A stretch of DNA of 14,629 nucleotides from AC-37 sp036389105 (GTDB lineage Bacteria > Actinomycetota > Thermoleophilia > Solirubrobacterales > Thermoleophilaceae): positions 1-14,629 of the forward strand of contig DASVQK010000039.1 in NCBI GenBank assembly GCA_036389105.1, in the 5' to 3' direction. A program made the position numbers and the translations under genes. The notes beneath the pieces are model-generated. The model ran no database searches, was not told the origin of the DNA, and worked only from the letters and a program-made list of their open reading frames with translations. Shown piece by piece: positions 1 through 6,887 of this stretch. Within the stretch, counting starts at the first letter, position 1. The number at the start of each line of letters is the position of its first letter.

Positions 1-2
1 GC

Positions 3-122
3 GCGTCGGTCGAGCGACTGGCGAGCGAGCACGGCGTGCCGCCGCAGGACATCGCCGCCGACGTGGCGGAGTTCTGCTCGGAGCTGGCCGACCGCGGCCT
101 GCTGGAGCTGAGCCCGAGGTGA
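3..122 (+). CDS. PqqD-family peptide chaperone (RiPP recognition element), C-terminal fragment
   Basis: This is an open frame running in from the left edge and stopping at TGA 120-122; only the last 39 residues are present. They include SVERLASEHGVPPQDIAADV followed by EFCSELADRGLLEL. This is the typical end of PqqD/lasso-B1 proteins: a short winged-helix segment, then a 'Dv..fl.eL...GLle' helix. PqqD-like domains bind the leader of a ribosomal peptide and present it to modifying enzymes. The stop overlaps the GTG start of the kinase gene by 4 bp, so the two are translationally coupled. The next two genes are an HprK-related kinase and a lasso-B2-like protease, which supports the call. The fragment is short and the N-terminal half is outside the window, so family membership is likely but not proven. 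Confidence 0.72.
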   Translation, partial: ASVERLASEHGVPPQDIAADVAEFCSELADRGLLELSPR

Positions 123-1078
123 GCGCCGTCCGGGCGCGGGCGTTCGGACTCGACCTCGAGGCCGGATTCGAGCTGCCCGGGATCGAGGGCGGCGAGCGGG
201 TGGGCCCCGACCGGCCGCTGCGGCTGCGGACGGTGGCGCCGGAGGACCTGCCCTGCGCGGCGGGCGCCGAGCGGATCGCGGAGGTGGCCGCGCCCGGCGG
301 GGCGGCGGCCACCGTCGACTCGCTCGGGGAGGCGGGCTACCTGCTCTGGGCGGAGGGCTTCGGCCGCGCCTGGGTGGCCGCGGACGGCGGCGAGGTGAGC
401 TGCGCGCCGGCGGACCTGCCGGCCTGGCGCTGGCAGCGCTTCCTGGTCGGCCAGGTGCTGCCGTTCGCCTCCGTGCTGCGCGGCCTGGAGGCGTTCCACG
501 CCAGCGCCGTGGTGGTCGGCGGCCGGGCGCTGGCCGTGGTGGCCGGAAGCGGCGCCGGCAAGACGTCGCTCGGCCTGGAGCTGGCGCTGCGCGGCCTGCC
601 GCTCCTGAACGACGACGTCCTGGTGGTCGAGGGCGACGACTGCGGCGGCGTCGTGGCTCATCCCGGCGCGGGCCTGGCCAACGTGCGCGCGAGCGCCGCC
701 GGCCTGGCCGAGCGGGTGGAGCGGGCGGGGCTGGGCCGCCCGCTCGGGGCTGCCGGCGGCGAGGTGCGGATGGCGGTGGGCGTCCACGACCGGCCGGTTC
801 CGCTGGGCTTCGTGTTCTACCTGCGGCGGACGGCGGAGGGGTCGAGCGCCGCGATCGAGCGGATGGCGCCGGTCGACCCGCGCCTGCTGCTGGCCAGCAC
901 CTTCAACCTGTCGCTGCTCCAGCCGGAGCGGCTGGCGCGCCAGCTGGACGTGTGCGGCCGGATCGCCCGCTCGTGCGCGGTTCTCAGGGTGGACTGCCCG
1001 CCGGCCGTGGACGCGCGGGCGCTGGCCGAGCGGATGCACGCGGCGGCGCTCGCGTCGCCGGAGCCGGTCCGCTCGTGA
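119..1078 (+). CDS. HprK-related P-loop kinase of a PqqD/B2 peptide-modification module
   Basis: This is a 319-residue protein starting at GTG 119, overlapping the upstream stop by 4 bp. A Walker A loop, GSGAGKTS, lies at residues 143-150 (Lys148). It is preceded by an FHASAV strand near residue 125 and followed by LLNDD at 162-166, the acidic pair that binds metal and activates the phosphoacceptor in HPr kinases. That arrangement (HAsav, P-loop, about 15 residues, then DD) is characteristic of HPr-kinase-like proteins found beside PqqD domains and asparagine-synthetase-like cyclases. The first 110 residues are a variable N-terminal domain. Known homologues in Paenibacillus lasso clusters phosphorylate the C-terminal serine of the precursor; others sit in exopolysaccharide loci with unknown substrates. 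The substrate here is not visible. It is unlikely to be a true HPr regulator, because no HPr or PTS gene is nearby. Confidence 0.8.
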   Translation: MSAVRARAFGLDLEAGFELPGIEGGERVGPDRPLRLRTVAPEDLPCAAGAERIAEVAAPGGAAATVDSLGEAGYLLWAEGFGRAWVAADGGEVSCAPADLPAWRWQRFLVGQVLPFASVLRGLEAFHASAVVVGGRALAVVAGSGAGKTSLGLELALRGLPLLNDDVLVVEGDDCGGVVAHPGAGLANVRASAAGLAERVERAGLGRPLGAAGGEVRMAVGVHDRPVPLGFVFYLRRTAEGSSAAIERMAPVDPRLLLASTFNLSLLQPERLARQLDVCGRIARSCAVLRVDCPPAVDARALAERMHAAALASPEPVRS

Positions 1079-1518
1079 GCGCCTCGGCGCTGGCGGCGCT
1101 GGCCGAGCCCCGGCGCCTCTCGCCGGCGCGCAGGGCGGCGCTGGTCGCGGAGATCGCGCTGACCTACGCGCGCGTGCGCTGGGCGCTGCGCGGCGGCGAC
1201 CTGCGCGTGACGCTGGCGCGGCTGCGCGCCCCCGCGACCGGGCCGGCCGCCGCCGTCGCGCCGCGGCTTCCGCACGCCGCGGGCGTGCGGCTCGGATGGA
1301 TCGTGAGCCGCGTGCTGGCGCGCCTGCCGGAGCGCTCCCGCTGCCTGATGGCGTCGCTCGTGCTCTGCGGGCTCTTGGCGCGCCGGGGCGTAACGTGCCC
1401 GCTGGTGATCGGGGTCCGGCAGGGCAGCAGCTTCGGGGCGCACGCTTGGGTTGAGCTCGACGGCCGCCCGCTGCTACCGCCCAACGAGGCGGAGTTCGAG
1501 CGGCTCGTGACCCTGTGA
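1075..1518 (+). CDS. Lasso peptide biosynthesis B2-like protein (transglutaminase-like cysteine protease)
   Basis: This is a 147-residue protein. I chose GTG 1075 because it overlaps the kinase stop by 4 bp, like the other junctions here; an in-frame start further upstream (952) would lie inside the kinase gene. The C-terminal half carries the B2 signature: Cys90 in SRCLMASLVLCGLLARRG, then VIGVRQGSSFGAHAWVELDG with His123, and Asp129 six residues later as the possible third catalytic residue. B2 enzymes cleave the leader of lasso precursors once the PqqD-like B1 partner presents it. The N-terminal half is helical and basic, as is usual for the family. The stop overlaps the next start (glycosyltransferase) by 4 bp. 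The family call is firm; whether the substrate is a lasso precursor cannot be told, since neither precursor nor cyclase is in the window. Confidence 0.87.
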   Translation: MSASALAALAEPRRLSPARRAALVAEIALTYARVRWALRGGDLRVTLARLRAPATGPAAAVAPRLPHAAGVRLGWIVSRVLARLPERSRCLMASLVLCGLLARRGVTCPLVIGVRQGSSFGAHAWVELDGRPLLPPNEAEFERLVTL

Positions 1519-2453
1519 CCGGCGTCAGCGTCGTGATACCGACGCTGGGCCGGCCGGCGCTGCTGAGGCGTGTGCTCGACCGGTTGGACGCGCAGAGCGC
1601 TCCGCCCGGCTCGTTCGAGGTGCTCGTGGTGGCCGATGCCAAGGAGGAGCGCCTGGACGACCTCGACCGCGCCGTGGCCGGCCGCCGCTACGCGGCGCGG
1701 CGGCTGACCGCTCCCAGGCCCGGCGCCTCGGCGGCGCGCAACGCGGGCTGGCGGGCTGCGTCGGCGCCGGTCGTCCTGTTCATCGACGACGACATCCTGC
1801 CGGAGCCCGCGCTGGTGGCCGAGCACCTGGACTGGCACCGCCGCCACTCCGAGGAGGCGGTGGGCGTGTTGGGACACGTCAGGTGGGCCGACGAGCTCCG
1901 GGTGACCCCGTTCATGCGATGGCTGGAGGACGGCATCCAGTTCGACTACCCGAACATCGAGGGCATCGAGGCGGGCTGGGGCCGCTTCTACACCGCCAAC
2001 GCGTCGGTCAAGCGGGCCCTGGTGGAGCGCGTGGGCGGCTTCGAGGAGGAGGCGCTGCCGTTCGGCTACGAGGACCTCGACCTGGCGCTGCGCATGCGCG
2101 ACCACGGCTTCCGGCTGCTGTACAACCGCGCGGCCGCGGCCGAGCACCTGCACCCGATGGACCTCGAGTTCTGGAAGCGGCGCGTGGCCCGCATCGCCGT
2201 GTCCGAGCGCCGGTTCGCGGCGCTCCACCCGGACATCCGGCCCTACTTCTACGAGCTGTTCTCGGAGGCCGCCGCGGCGCCCCCCGCGCGCGGTCGCGGC
2301 GCGCGGCTGGCCCGGTTCGTGCCGCGGTCGGCGCCGTTCGTGGGGCCGCGCGTGTGGGGCAGCGCCGACGCCGTCTACCGCCAGGCGCTGGCGGAGCCGT
2401 TCCTGGCGGCGTGGCATGACCCGTCTCGCGTCTCCTCGGCGGGACGGGAGTAG
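1515..2453 (+). CDS. Family 2 glycosyltransferase
   Basis: This is a 312-residue protein starting at GTG 1515 (4-bp overlap with the B2 gene). The GT-A fold is plain: VSVVIPTLGRPALLRRVLDR at the N-terminus, a GASAARNAGW nucleotide-binding helix near residue 75, the metal-binding FIDDDILPEP with Asp91-93, and a catalytic-base segment GYEDLDLALRMRDHGF with Glu186-Asp187. No membrane segment is evident, so it should act at the inner face of the membrane, transferring a sugar from a nucleotide donor to a lipid-linked or protein acceptor. The C-terminal roughly 60 residues are Arg/Pro/Ala-rich and not assignable. Donor and acceptor cannot be read from sequence. Coupling to the PqqD-kinase-B2 genes raises the possibility that it decorates the same product, although surface-glycan assembly is the simpler reading. 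Confidence 0.88.
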   Translation: MTGVSVVIPTLGRPALLRRVLDRLDAQSAPPGSFEVLVVADAKEERLDDLDRAVAGRRYAARRLTAPRPGASAARNAGWRAASAPVVLFIDDDILPEPALVAEHLDWHRRHSEEAVGVLGHVRWADELRVTPFMRWLEDGIQFDYPNIEGIEAGWGRFYTANASVKRALVERVGGFEEEALPFGYEDLDLALRMRDHGFRLLYNRAAAAEHLHPMDLEFWKRRVARIAVSERRFAALHPDIRPYFYELFSEAAAAPPARGRGARLARFVPRSAPFVGPRVWGSADAVYRQALAEPFLAAWHDPSRVSSAGRE

Positions 2454-3954
2454 CTTCCCGATCGTGCAGGCCACGCGCGTAGCCCCGCCGCCTCGGCGCG
2501 TAGTCGGGCTGCGGCGGCTCTCGTGGCGGGCCGGGGTCCGGCGCCTGGTCGGAACCGGGCCGCTCGTGCCCCTCCTGGGCGCCGTCGCGATCGTCGTGGT
2601 CGCGTGGGCGCTGCTGGTGCCGCCGTTCCAGGTCCCGGACGAGAGCGGTCACTTCGGGTACGTCCAGTCGCTCGCCGAGAACGGGACCCGGCCCGGAAAG
2701 GACCCGCCGCCGGGCGGGCGCGTGCTCTCCACCGAGCAGCGCGCCGCCGCCTACCTGGCGCGAAGCCCGCAGATGGCCAACGAGCCGGAGTTCAAGCCGG
2801 CGTGGGACGGGGCCGCGGAACGGAGCTTCGCCGCCATCCGCCCGCGTCCGGCCCGCGACGACGTGATCTGGGTCGGCAACCAGAGCGACGACCCGCCGCT
2901 CTACTACGCGTACGAGGCGCTGGTCTACAAGGCGGCCTCGAGCGGCGACCTGTTCACCCGCCTGTACCTGATGCGCCTGCTGTCGGGGCTCCTGATGCTC
3001 GTCACCACCGCCGGCGCGTGGCTCCTGGCCGGCGAGCTGACCGGCAACGACCGCCTGCTCCAGCTCGTGGCGGCGGGCTGCGTCGGCCTCCAGCCGATGT
3101 CGACGTTCGTCTCGAGCGGGGTGAACCCGGACGCGCTGCTGTTCGCGCTGTCGTCGCTGACGCTGTGGCTCGGGGTGCGCGTGGTGCGCCGCGGGCCGAC
3201 GGCGGCCGGCGTGAGCGGCCTGGTGGCGGCTGCCGGGCTTGCGCCGCTGGCGAACGGGAGGGGCCTGGCGCTGGCGCCGCCGGCAGCCCTGGCCCTGGTC
3301 CTGGCGTGGCGCCGGTCCGGCCGGCGCGTGGGCCGGTCTGCGCTCGGCGTGCTGGCGGCGGTCGCGCTGCTCCTGGCAGCGGGCGTTGCCAGCACGCGCG
3401 GGCTGGGCGGCCGCCTCCCGGCGCGCGTCGACCTCGAGGACCTGCACGGGTTCGCCAGCTACGTCTGGCAGTTCTACCTGCCGGAGCTGCCGTGGCAGCG
3501 CCACTTCCCCGGCCTCGGGGCCCTTCCCGTCTGGGAGACCTGGTTGAAGACCTCCTGGGCCGCGTTCGGCTCGCTCGACGTGCGCCTGCCTCCGCAGGCG
3601 TATCCGGTGCTCGCCGTGCTCACGCTGGGCACCTTCGCCGGCGCGGCGGCGGCGCTCGCACGCCGGGCGTTCCGGCCCGGCGCGGCCGCACTGGCGTTCG
3701 GCGCGGTGGCGGTGGCCTCCCTCCTGCTCGGCCTCCACTGGGACGAGTACTGGGGCCTCCGGCACGGGCTCGGGTCGAGCACCCAGGGTCGCTACCTGCT
3801 GCCGCTGATGCCGATCGCGGGGGTGGCGGTCGCGGCGGCCCTCAGCAACCTGGGCGGACGCGGGCGCGCCCGGGCCGCGGCGCTGGTCCTGGGCGGCATG
3901 GCCGTCCTCCAGCTGTTCTCCCTGGCGGTGGTGGCGGGGCGGTTCTATGCGTAG
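2416..3954 (+). CDS. DUF2142 family multi-pass membrane protein (probable GT-C-like)
   Basis: This is a 512-residue hydrophobic protein with roughly 9-11 membrane segments. After the first helix (about residues 50-68) it carries PPFQVPDESGHFGYVQSL (69-86), the PDE-xxH motif typical of DUF2142. Near the C-terminus it has STQGRYLLPLMPIAGVAV, the family's QGRY-P motif. A long extracytoplasmic stretch with several Tyr/Trp follows. DUF2142 proteins occur in polysaccharide loci and resemble lipid-sugar-dependent GT-C transferases, but no reaction is established. The start is uncertain: ATG 2416 overlaps the glycosyltransferase by 38 bp and has no clear ribosome site, while GTG 2464 has GGAG 13 nt upstream and would give 496 residues. 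Both leave all membrane segments intact. The stop overlaps the next start by 8 bp. Confidence 0.82.
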   Translation: MTRLASPRRDGSSFPIVQATRVAPPPRRVVGLRRLSWRAGVRRLVGTGPLVPLLGAVAIVVVAWALLVPPFQVPDESGHFGYVQSLAENGTRPGKDPPPGGRVLSTEQRAAAYLARSPQMANEPEFKPAWDGAAERSFAAIRPRPARDDVIWVGNQSDDPPLYYAYEALVYKAASSGDLFTRLYLMRLLSGLLMLVTTAGAWLLAGELTGNDRLLQLVAAGCVGLQPMSTFVSSGVNPDALLFALSSLTLWLGVRVVRRGPTAAGVSGLVAAAGLAPLANGRGLALAPPAALALVLAWRRSGRRVGRSALGVLAAVALLLAAGVASTRGLGGRLPARVDLEDLHGFASYVWQFYLPELPWQRHFPGLGALPVWETWLKTSWAAFGSLDVRLPPQAYPVLAVLTLGTFAGAAAALARRAFRPGAAALAFGAVAVASLLLGLHWDEYWGLRHGLGSSTQGRYLLPLMPIAGVAVAAALSNLGGRGRARAAALVLGGMAVLQLFSLAVVAGRFYA

Positions 3955-4612
3955 GGCCCCCATCGCCGCGCTCGCCGTCGTGTGCGTCCTGGGACTGGCC
4001 GGCCTGGCGCTCGCCGCCGCCGCCGACAGGCGGGAGCTGGCGTTCACGCTGGACGTGCGCCCGGTCGGGATCGTCGCGATCGCCGAGCCCGGCCAGGAGG
4101 CGTGCCAGCGCGGGGTGCGTGCGGACGACGGCTTCGACGTGGTGGACGCGCTGCTCGGCACGTTCCAGCGGCCCGGTCCGCCCCTCGCCGTGACCGTCCG
4201 GGACGCCCGCTCGCGCCGCACCCTGGCCACGGGGCGGCTGCCGGCGGGGGCGCAGGACAACAAGCCGGCGTCGGTGCGGGTCTCGCCCGCGGTGGACGCC
4301 GGGCGCACCCTCGACGTCTGCGTCCGCGACGCGGGCGGCGGGCGGCTGGGGTTCTACGGGGGCTCGGGGACCGACTCGGCCGAGAGCCATGCCACGGTGA
4401 ACGGGCGGCCGCTGCCGGGCGACCTGCGCCTCAGGTTCTTCCGCAGCCGCCCGCGCTCGGCGCTGGGGCTCATGCCCGCGATGATGCGGCGGGCGGCCGT
4501 CTTCAGGCCGGACCCGGTCGGCGCCTGGACGTTCTGGGCGCTGCTTGCGGCGGTGGCGGCCGGCGTGCCGCTCCTGCTGGCCGCCGCGCTGCGGCGGGGG
4601 GGCGGCGAATAA
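3947..4612 (+). CDS. Small membrane-anchored extracytoplasmic protein of unknown function
   Basis: This is a 221-residue protein starting at ATG 3947, 8 bp inside the DUF2142 gene. A hydrophobic N-terminal helix (residues 5-25, ending ALAAAADRRE) could be a signal peptide or anchor. Residues 30-165 look like a beta-rich domain outside the membrane, with two cysteines (Cys53 and Cys125) that could form a disulphide. A second hydrophobic helix at about 193-214 is followed by a short basic tail (ALRRGGGE). I do not recognise a family. Its overlap with the DUF2142 gene suggests a partner subunit or accessory of that membrane enzyme; this is inference. It ends the left operon: the stop at 4610-4612 is followed by a 172-bp non-coding leader. 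Confidence 0.7.
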   Translation: MRRAPIAALAVVCVLGLAGLALAAAADRRELAFTLDVRPVGIVAIAEPGQEACQRGVRADDGFDVVDALLGTFQRPGPPLAVTVRDARSRRTLATGRLPAGAQDNKPASVRVSPAVDAGRTLDVCVRDAGGGRLGFYGGSGTDSAESHATVNGRPLPGDLRLRFFRSRPRSALGLMPAMMRRAAVFRPDPVGAWTFWALLAAVAAGVPLLLAAALRRGGGE

Positions 4613-4672
4613 AGGTGGCGATCGAGGTGGCGCGCCGTTACCGTATGGCCTGTAAGTTTCGGTTTCCGCGGT

Positions 4673-4752
4673 GCCGCTGCGGGAATGAAGCGTCAGCCGC
4701 AAGGAGCGGCGGGGGGCAGCGCCCAACGTTCGCGCCAGGATGGCATCCGCGC
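4673..4752 (+). promoter_or_regulatory. Structured 5' leader ahead of the sugar-transferase gene
   Basis: The 172 bp between 4613 and the chosen start 4785 hold no gene but three possible hairpins in series. The first pairs GCCGCT (4673-4678) with AGCGGC (4705-4710), and nested within it GCGG (4679-4682) with CCGC (4697-4700), leaving a 14-nt loop and an AAGG bulge. The second pairs GGGC with GCCC around a tight 3-nt loop (4714-4724). The third pairs GCGC-GGAT (4732-4741) with ATCC-GCGC (4745-4752), with a 2-nt bulge. I could not match these to a known riboswitch class from memory. In DNA this GC-rich short hairpins arise by chance, so the regulatory role is a hypothesis. A TAAGTT at 4653-4658 could be a -10 box, but no -35 is evident. 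Confidence 0.35.
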
Positions 4753-4771
4753 TAAGGACTAGTGGACGGAC

Positions 4772-4775
4772 GAGG
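4772..4775 (+). promoter_or_regulatory. Ribosome binding site deciding the start of the sugar-transferase gene
   Basis: GAGG ends 9 nt before ATG 4785. The alternative in-frame ATG at 4740 has only CAGG directly against it and falls inside a potential hairpin, so 4785 is preferred. Confidence 0.55.
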
Positions 4776-4784
4776 GGCTGGGGT

Positions 4785-6401
4785 ATGTACGAGGGGCGAG
4801 CCACGAGGGATGCGGAAGCACGCGACTCGGCGCGATCCGAGCGCGCGCTCGACACGCTCGAGCCGGCGGTCGGCTTCGAGATCCCGCCGGATGCGCCGCC
4901 GCGCAAGCCGCGCAGGCGACGCTTCGAGCGCGCCGAGCCCGCGAGCCGTCCCGCCGTTCCGTCATCCGCGCTGGCGGACCTCGACCCCGACTCGACCGTC
5001 GCGTCGCGGCCGATGCACGAGGGCGCGCGCGCGATCGAGGCTCTGGGGCGCGACGCGCTGCACCGCCGTCTGCTGGCCACCGCGGACGCGGCCTCGGCGG
5101 CGCTGGCTGTGACGGTCGCCATCCTGGCCGGGGGAGCCGCGCCCAAGCCCGCCGTGCTGGCCATGCTGCCGCTGATCGTGCTGGTGAGCAAGATCGTCGG
5201 CCTCTACGACCGCGACGAGCACGTCCTGCACAAGACGACGCTCGACGAGGTGCCCGCGCTGCTGAACCTGGCCATCGCCGGCACACTGATCGCCTGGCTG
5301 CTCGAGGACGCGGTGGCCAGCGCGCCGCTGGGCAAGGGGCAGGTCCTGCTGATGTTCGGGCTCTTCGCGCTCTGCCTGGCGCTGGGCCGGACGCTTGCCC
5401 GGCGGGTCGCGCAGACCATGGCTCCGCCCGAGCGGCTGCTCGTGCTGGGCCGGGCGCCCGACGCCGACCGGATCTCGGCCAAGCTCGCCGAGCTCGCCGC
5501 GCTCAAGGCGACGGTCGTGGGCCGCGTCCCGATCGTCCCCGAGCGGCGCGCCGAGCGCGGGTCCGACGTCCTGGGATCGCTCGGCGACCTCGATCGCCTG
5601 CTGGCCGCCAACCGCATCGACCGCGTGGTCATCTGCCCCCACGGCGACAGCTCGAGCGACATGCTCGACACGATCCGGCTGGTGAAGGAGCTGGGCGTGC
5701 GGGTGAGCGTGATGCCGAGGATGTTCGAGGTCATGGGCTCGTCCGTGGAGTTCGACGAGCTCGGCGGGCTGATCCTGCTGGGGCTGCGCCGCTACGACCT
5801 CACCAAGTCGTCCGCGTTCCTGAAGCGCGCGCTGGACGTGGCGGGCGCCAGCGCGATCCTCCTCGTCCTGGCCCCGCTGCTGGCCATCGTCTCGCTGGCC
5901 ATCAAGCTCACCTCGCCGGGGCCGGTGTTCTTCCGCCAGCCGCGCGTCGGTCGCGGCGGCCGGCCCTTCCACATGCTCAAGTTCCGCACGATGTACGACG
6001 GAGCCGACCGGCACAAGGCCGACCTGCTCCACCGCAACGAGGCGGACGGCTTCTTCAAGATCGCCGCGGATCCGCGCGTGACCCCCATCGGCCGCTGGCT
6101 GCGCCGCTGCTCGCTCGACGAGCTCCCGCAGCTCATCCACGTGCTGCGCGGCGAGATGAGCCTCGTGGGCCCGCGTCCGCTGGTGGCGGAGGAGGACTCC
6201 CGCATCGAGGGCTGGTTCAGGCGCAGGCTGGACGTGAAGCCGGGCATGACCGGGGCCTGGCAGGTGCTCGGCTCCTCGCGCGTGCCGATGCGCGACATGG
6301 TGACCATCGACTACCTCTACGGCACCAACTGGTCGCTCTGGCTCGACGTGAAGATCCTGCTGCGCACCGCCACGCACGTCGTGCGCCGCCGCGGGATCTG
6401 A
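4785..6401 (+). CDS. Polyprenyl-phosphate sugar-1-phosphate transferase (exopolysaccharide priming enzyme)
   Basis: This is a 538-residue protein from ATG 4785. A charged, probably disordered cytoplasmic tail of about 90 residues (with a PRKPRRRRF basic patch) precedes four membrane helices (about 95-200). A Rossmann-like domain (about 215-330, starting RLLVLGRAPDADRI) follows, then a reentrant helix and the catalytic sugar-transferase domain (about 345-538). The last carries the family motifs SPGPVFFRQPRVG, KFRTM (399-403), SLDELPQL (Asp445), LVGPRPL (Pro463) and KPGMTGAWQV. This is the WbaP/CpsE-like architecture of polyisoprenyl-phosphate hexose-1-phosphate transferases, which move a sugar phosphate from a nucleotide sugar to undecaprenyl or decaprenyl phosphate and so start a surface-glycan repeat unit. 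The sugar (glucose, galactose or other) cannot be told. The tail is longer than in many homologues. It stands as its own unit between a structured leader and an inverted repeat. Confidence 0.93.
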   Translation: MYEGRATRDAEARDSARSERALDTLEPAVGFEIPPDAPPRKPRRRRFERAEPASRPAVPSSALADLDPDSTVASRPMHEGARAIEALGRDALHRRLLATADAASAALAVTVAILAGGAAPKPAVLAMLPLIVLVSKIVGLYDRDEHVLHKTTLDEVPALLNLAIAGTLIAWLLEDAVASAPLGKGQVLLMFGLFALCLALGRTLARRVAQTMAPPERLLVLGRAPDADRISAKLAELAALKATVVGRVPIVPERRAERGSDVLGSLGDLDRLLAANRIDRVVICPHGDSSSDMLDTIRLVKELGVRVSVMPRMFEVMGSSVEFDELGGLILLGLRRYDLTKSSAFLKRALDVAGASAILLVLAPLLAIVSLAIKLTSPGPVFFRQPRVGRGGRPFHMLKFRTMYDGADRHKADLLHRNEADGFFKIAADPRVTPIGRWLRRCSLDELPQLIHVLRGEMSLVGPRPLVAEEDSRIEGWFRRRLDVKPGMTGAWQVLGSSRVPMRDMVTIDYLYGTNWSLWLDVKILLRTATHVVRRRGI

Positions 6402-6423
6402 TCCGCCGCGCGCCGCGCCGTAA

Positions 6424-6465
6424 CGAATCGTCATCCTTGATGACCTCATGAAGGACGACGAATCG
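6424..6465. repeat. Imperfect 20-bp inverted repeat between sugar transferase and msrB
   Basis: Arms 6424-6443 and 6446-6465 pair at 17 of 20 positions around a CC spacer (mismatches at 6439/6450, 6433/6456 and 6427/6462). It is AT-richer than its surroundings. It starts 23 bp after the sugar-transferase stop and ends 4 bp before the msrB ribosome site. It could act as a terminator for the upstream gene (no T tract follows), as an mRNA hairpin controlling msrB translation, or as an operator for a dimeric repressor; the sequence does not decide. Confidence 0.6.
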
Positions 6466-6469
6466 CCGC

Positions 6470-6474
6470 GGAGG
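6470..6474 (+). promoter_or_regulatory. Ribosome binding site deciding the msrB start
   Basis: GGAGG lies 8 nt before TTG 6483, an ideal spacing. The in-frame GTG at 6474 overlaps this site and so cannot be its start codon. Confidence 0.65.
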
Positions 6475-6482
6475 TGGACGAC

Positions 6483-6884
6483 TTGAGGCAGAAGGTGGAG
6501 AAGACCGACCAGGAGTGGCGCGAGCAGCTGACGCCCGAGCAGTACGAGGTGCTTCGCCGCCAGGGCACCGAGCCCCCCGGCGCCGGCAAGTACGTCTACT
6601 CCAAGGAGAGGGGCACGTACAAGTGCGCCGCCTGCGGCGCCGACCTGTTCAGCTCCGATACCAAGTTCGACTCCGGCACGGGCTGGCCGAGCTTCTACGA
6701 GCCGATGGACGAGGCCGGCGTGGAGCTGCGCGAGGACCGCAGCCACTTCATGGTTCGGACCGAGGTGGTGTGCGCCACCTGCGGCGGCCACCTGGGGCAC
6801 GTCTTCGACGACGGGCCGAACCCGACCGGCCAGCGCTTCTGCATCAACTCGTGCTCGCTCGAGCTCGAGCCCGAGGCGCCGTAG
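6483..6884 (+). CDS. msrB: Peptide-methionine (R)-S-oxide reductase MsrB
   Basis: This is a 133-residue protein when started at TTG 6483 (136 from GTG 6474). It reduces methionine-R-sulfoxide in proteins. It follows E. coli MsrB over its whole length: GTEPPGAGKYVYSKERGTYK, the zinc-binding pairs Cys48-x2-Cys51 and Cys97-x2-Cys100, DSGTGWPSFYEP, HLGHVFDDGPNPTG, and the catalytic Cys120 in RFCINSCSLEL. The position of the usual resolving cysteine (GCGWPSF in E. coli) is Thr here; Cys124, just after the catalytic Cys, might replace it, or the enzyme may work as a 1-Cys type. No signal peptide is seen, so it is cytoplasmic. Its stop is only 3 bp before the next start, so it appears to be the first gene of the arabinose-donor operon. 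Confidence 0.95.
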   Translation: MRQKVEKTDQEWREQLTPEQYEVLRRQGTEPPGAGKYVYSKERGTYKCAACGADLFSSDTKFDSGTGWPSFYEPMDEAGVELREDRSHFMVRTEVVCATCGGHLGHVFDDGPNPTGQRFCINSCSLELEPEAP

Positions 6885-6887
6885 CGC

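Noticed and set aside
952..1074. Upstream extension of the B2 protease frame
   Set aside because: It lies fully inside the HprK-related kinase gene; GTG 1075 gives the same 4-bp overlap as the neighbouring junctions.
4673..4752. Assignment of the leader to a known riboswitch (c-di-GMP, c-di-AMP, cobalamin or SAM classes)
   Set aside because: None of the conserved cores of these classes that I know is present, so it is reported only as an unassigned structure.
4740..4784. ATG 4740 as the start of the sugar transferase
   Set aside because: It has no spaced ribosome site and sits in a potential hairpin, whereas ATG 4785 has GAGG 9 nt upstream. It cannot be fully excluded.
6474..6482. GTG 6474 as the start of msrB
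   Set aside because: The codon overlaps the GGAGG site itself, while TTG 6483 is 8 nt downstream of it.
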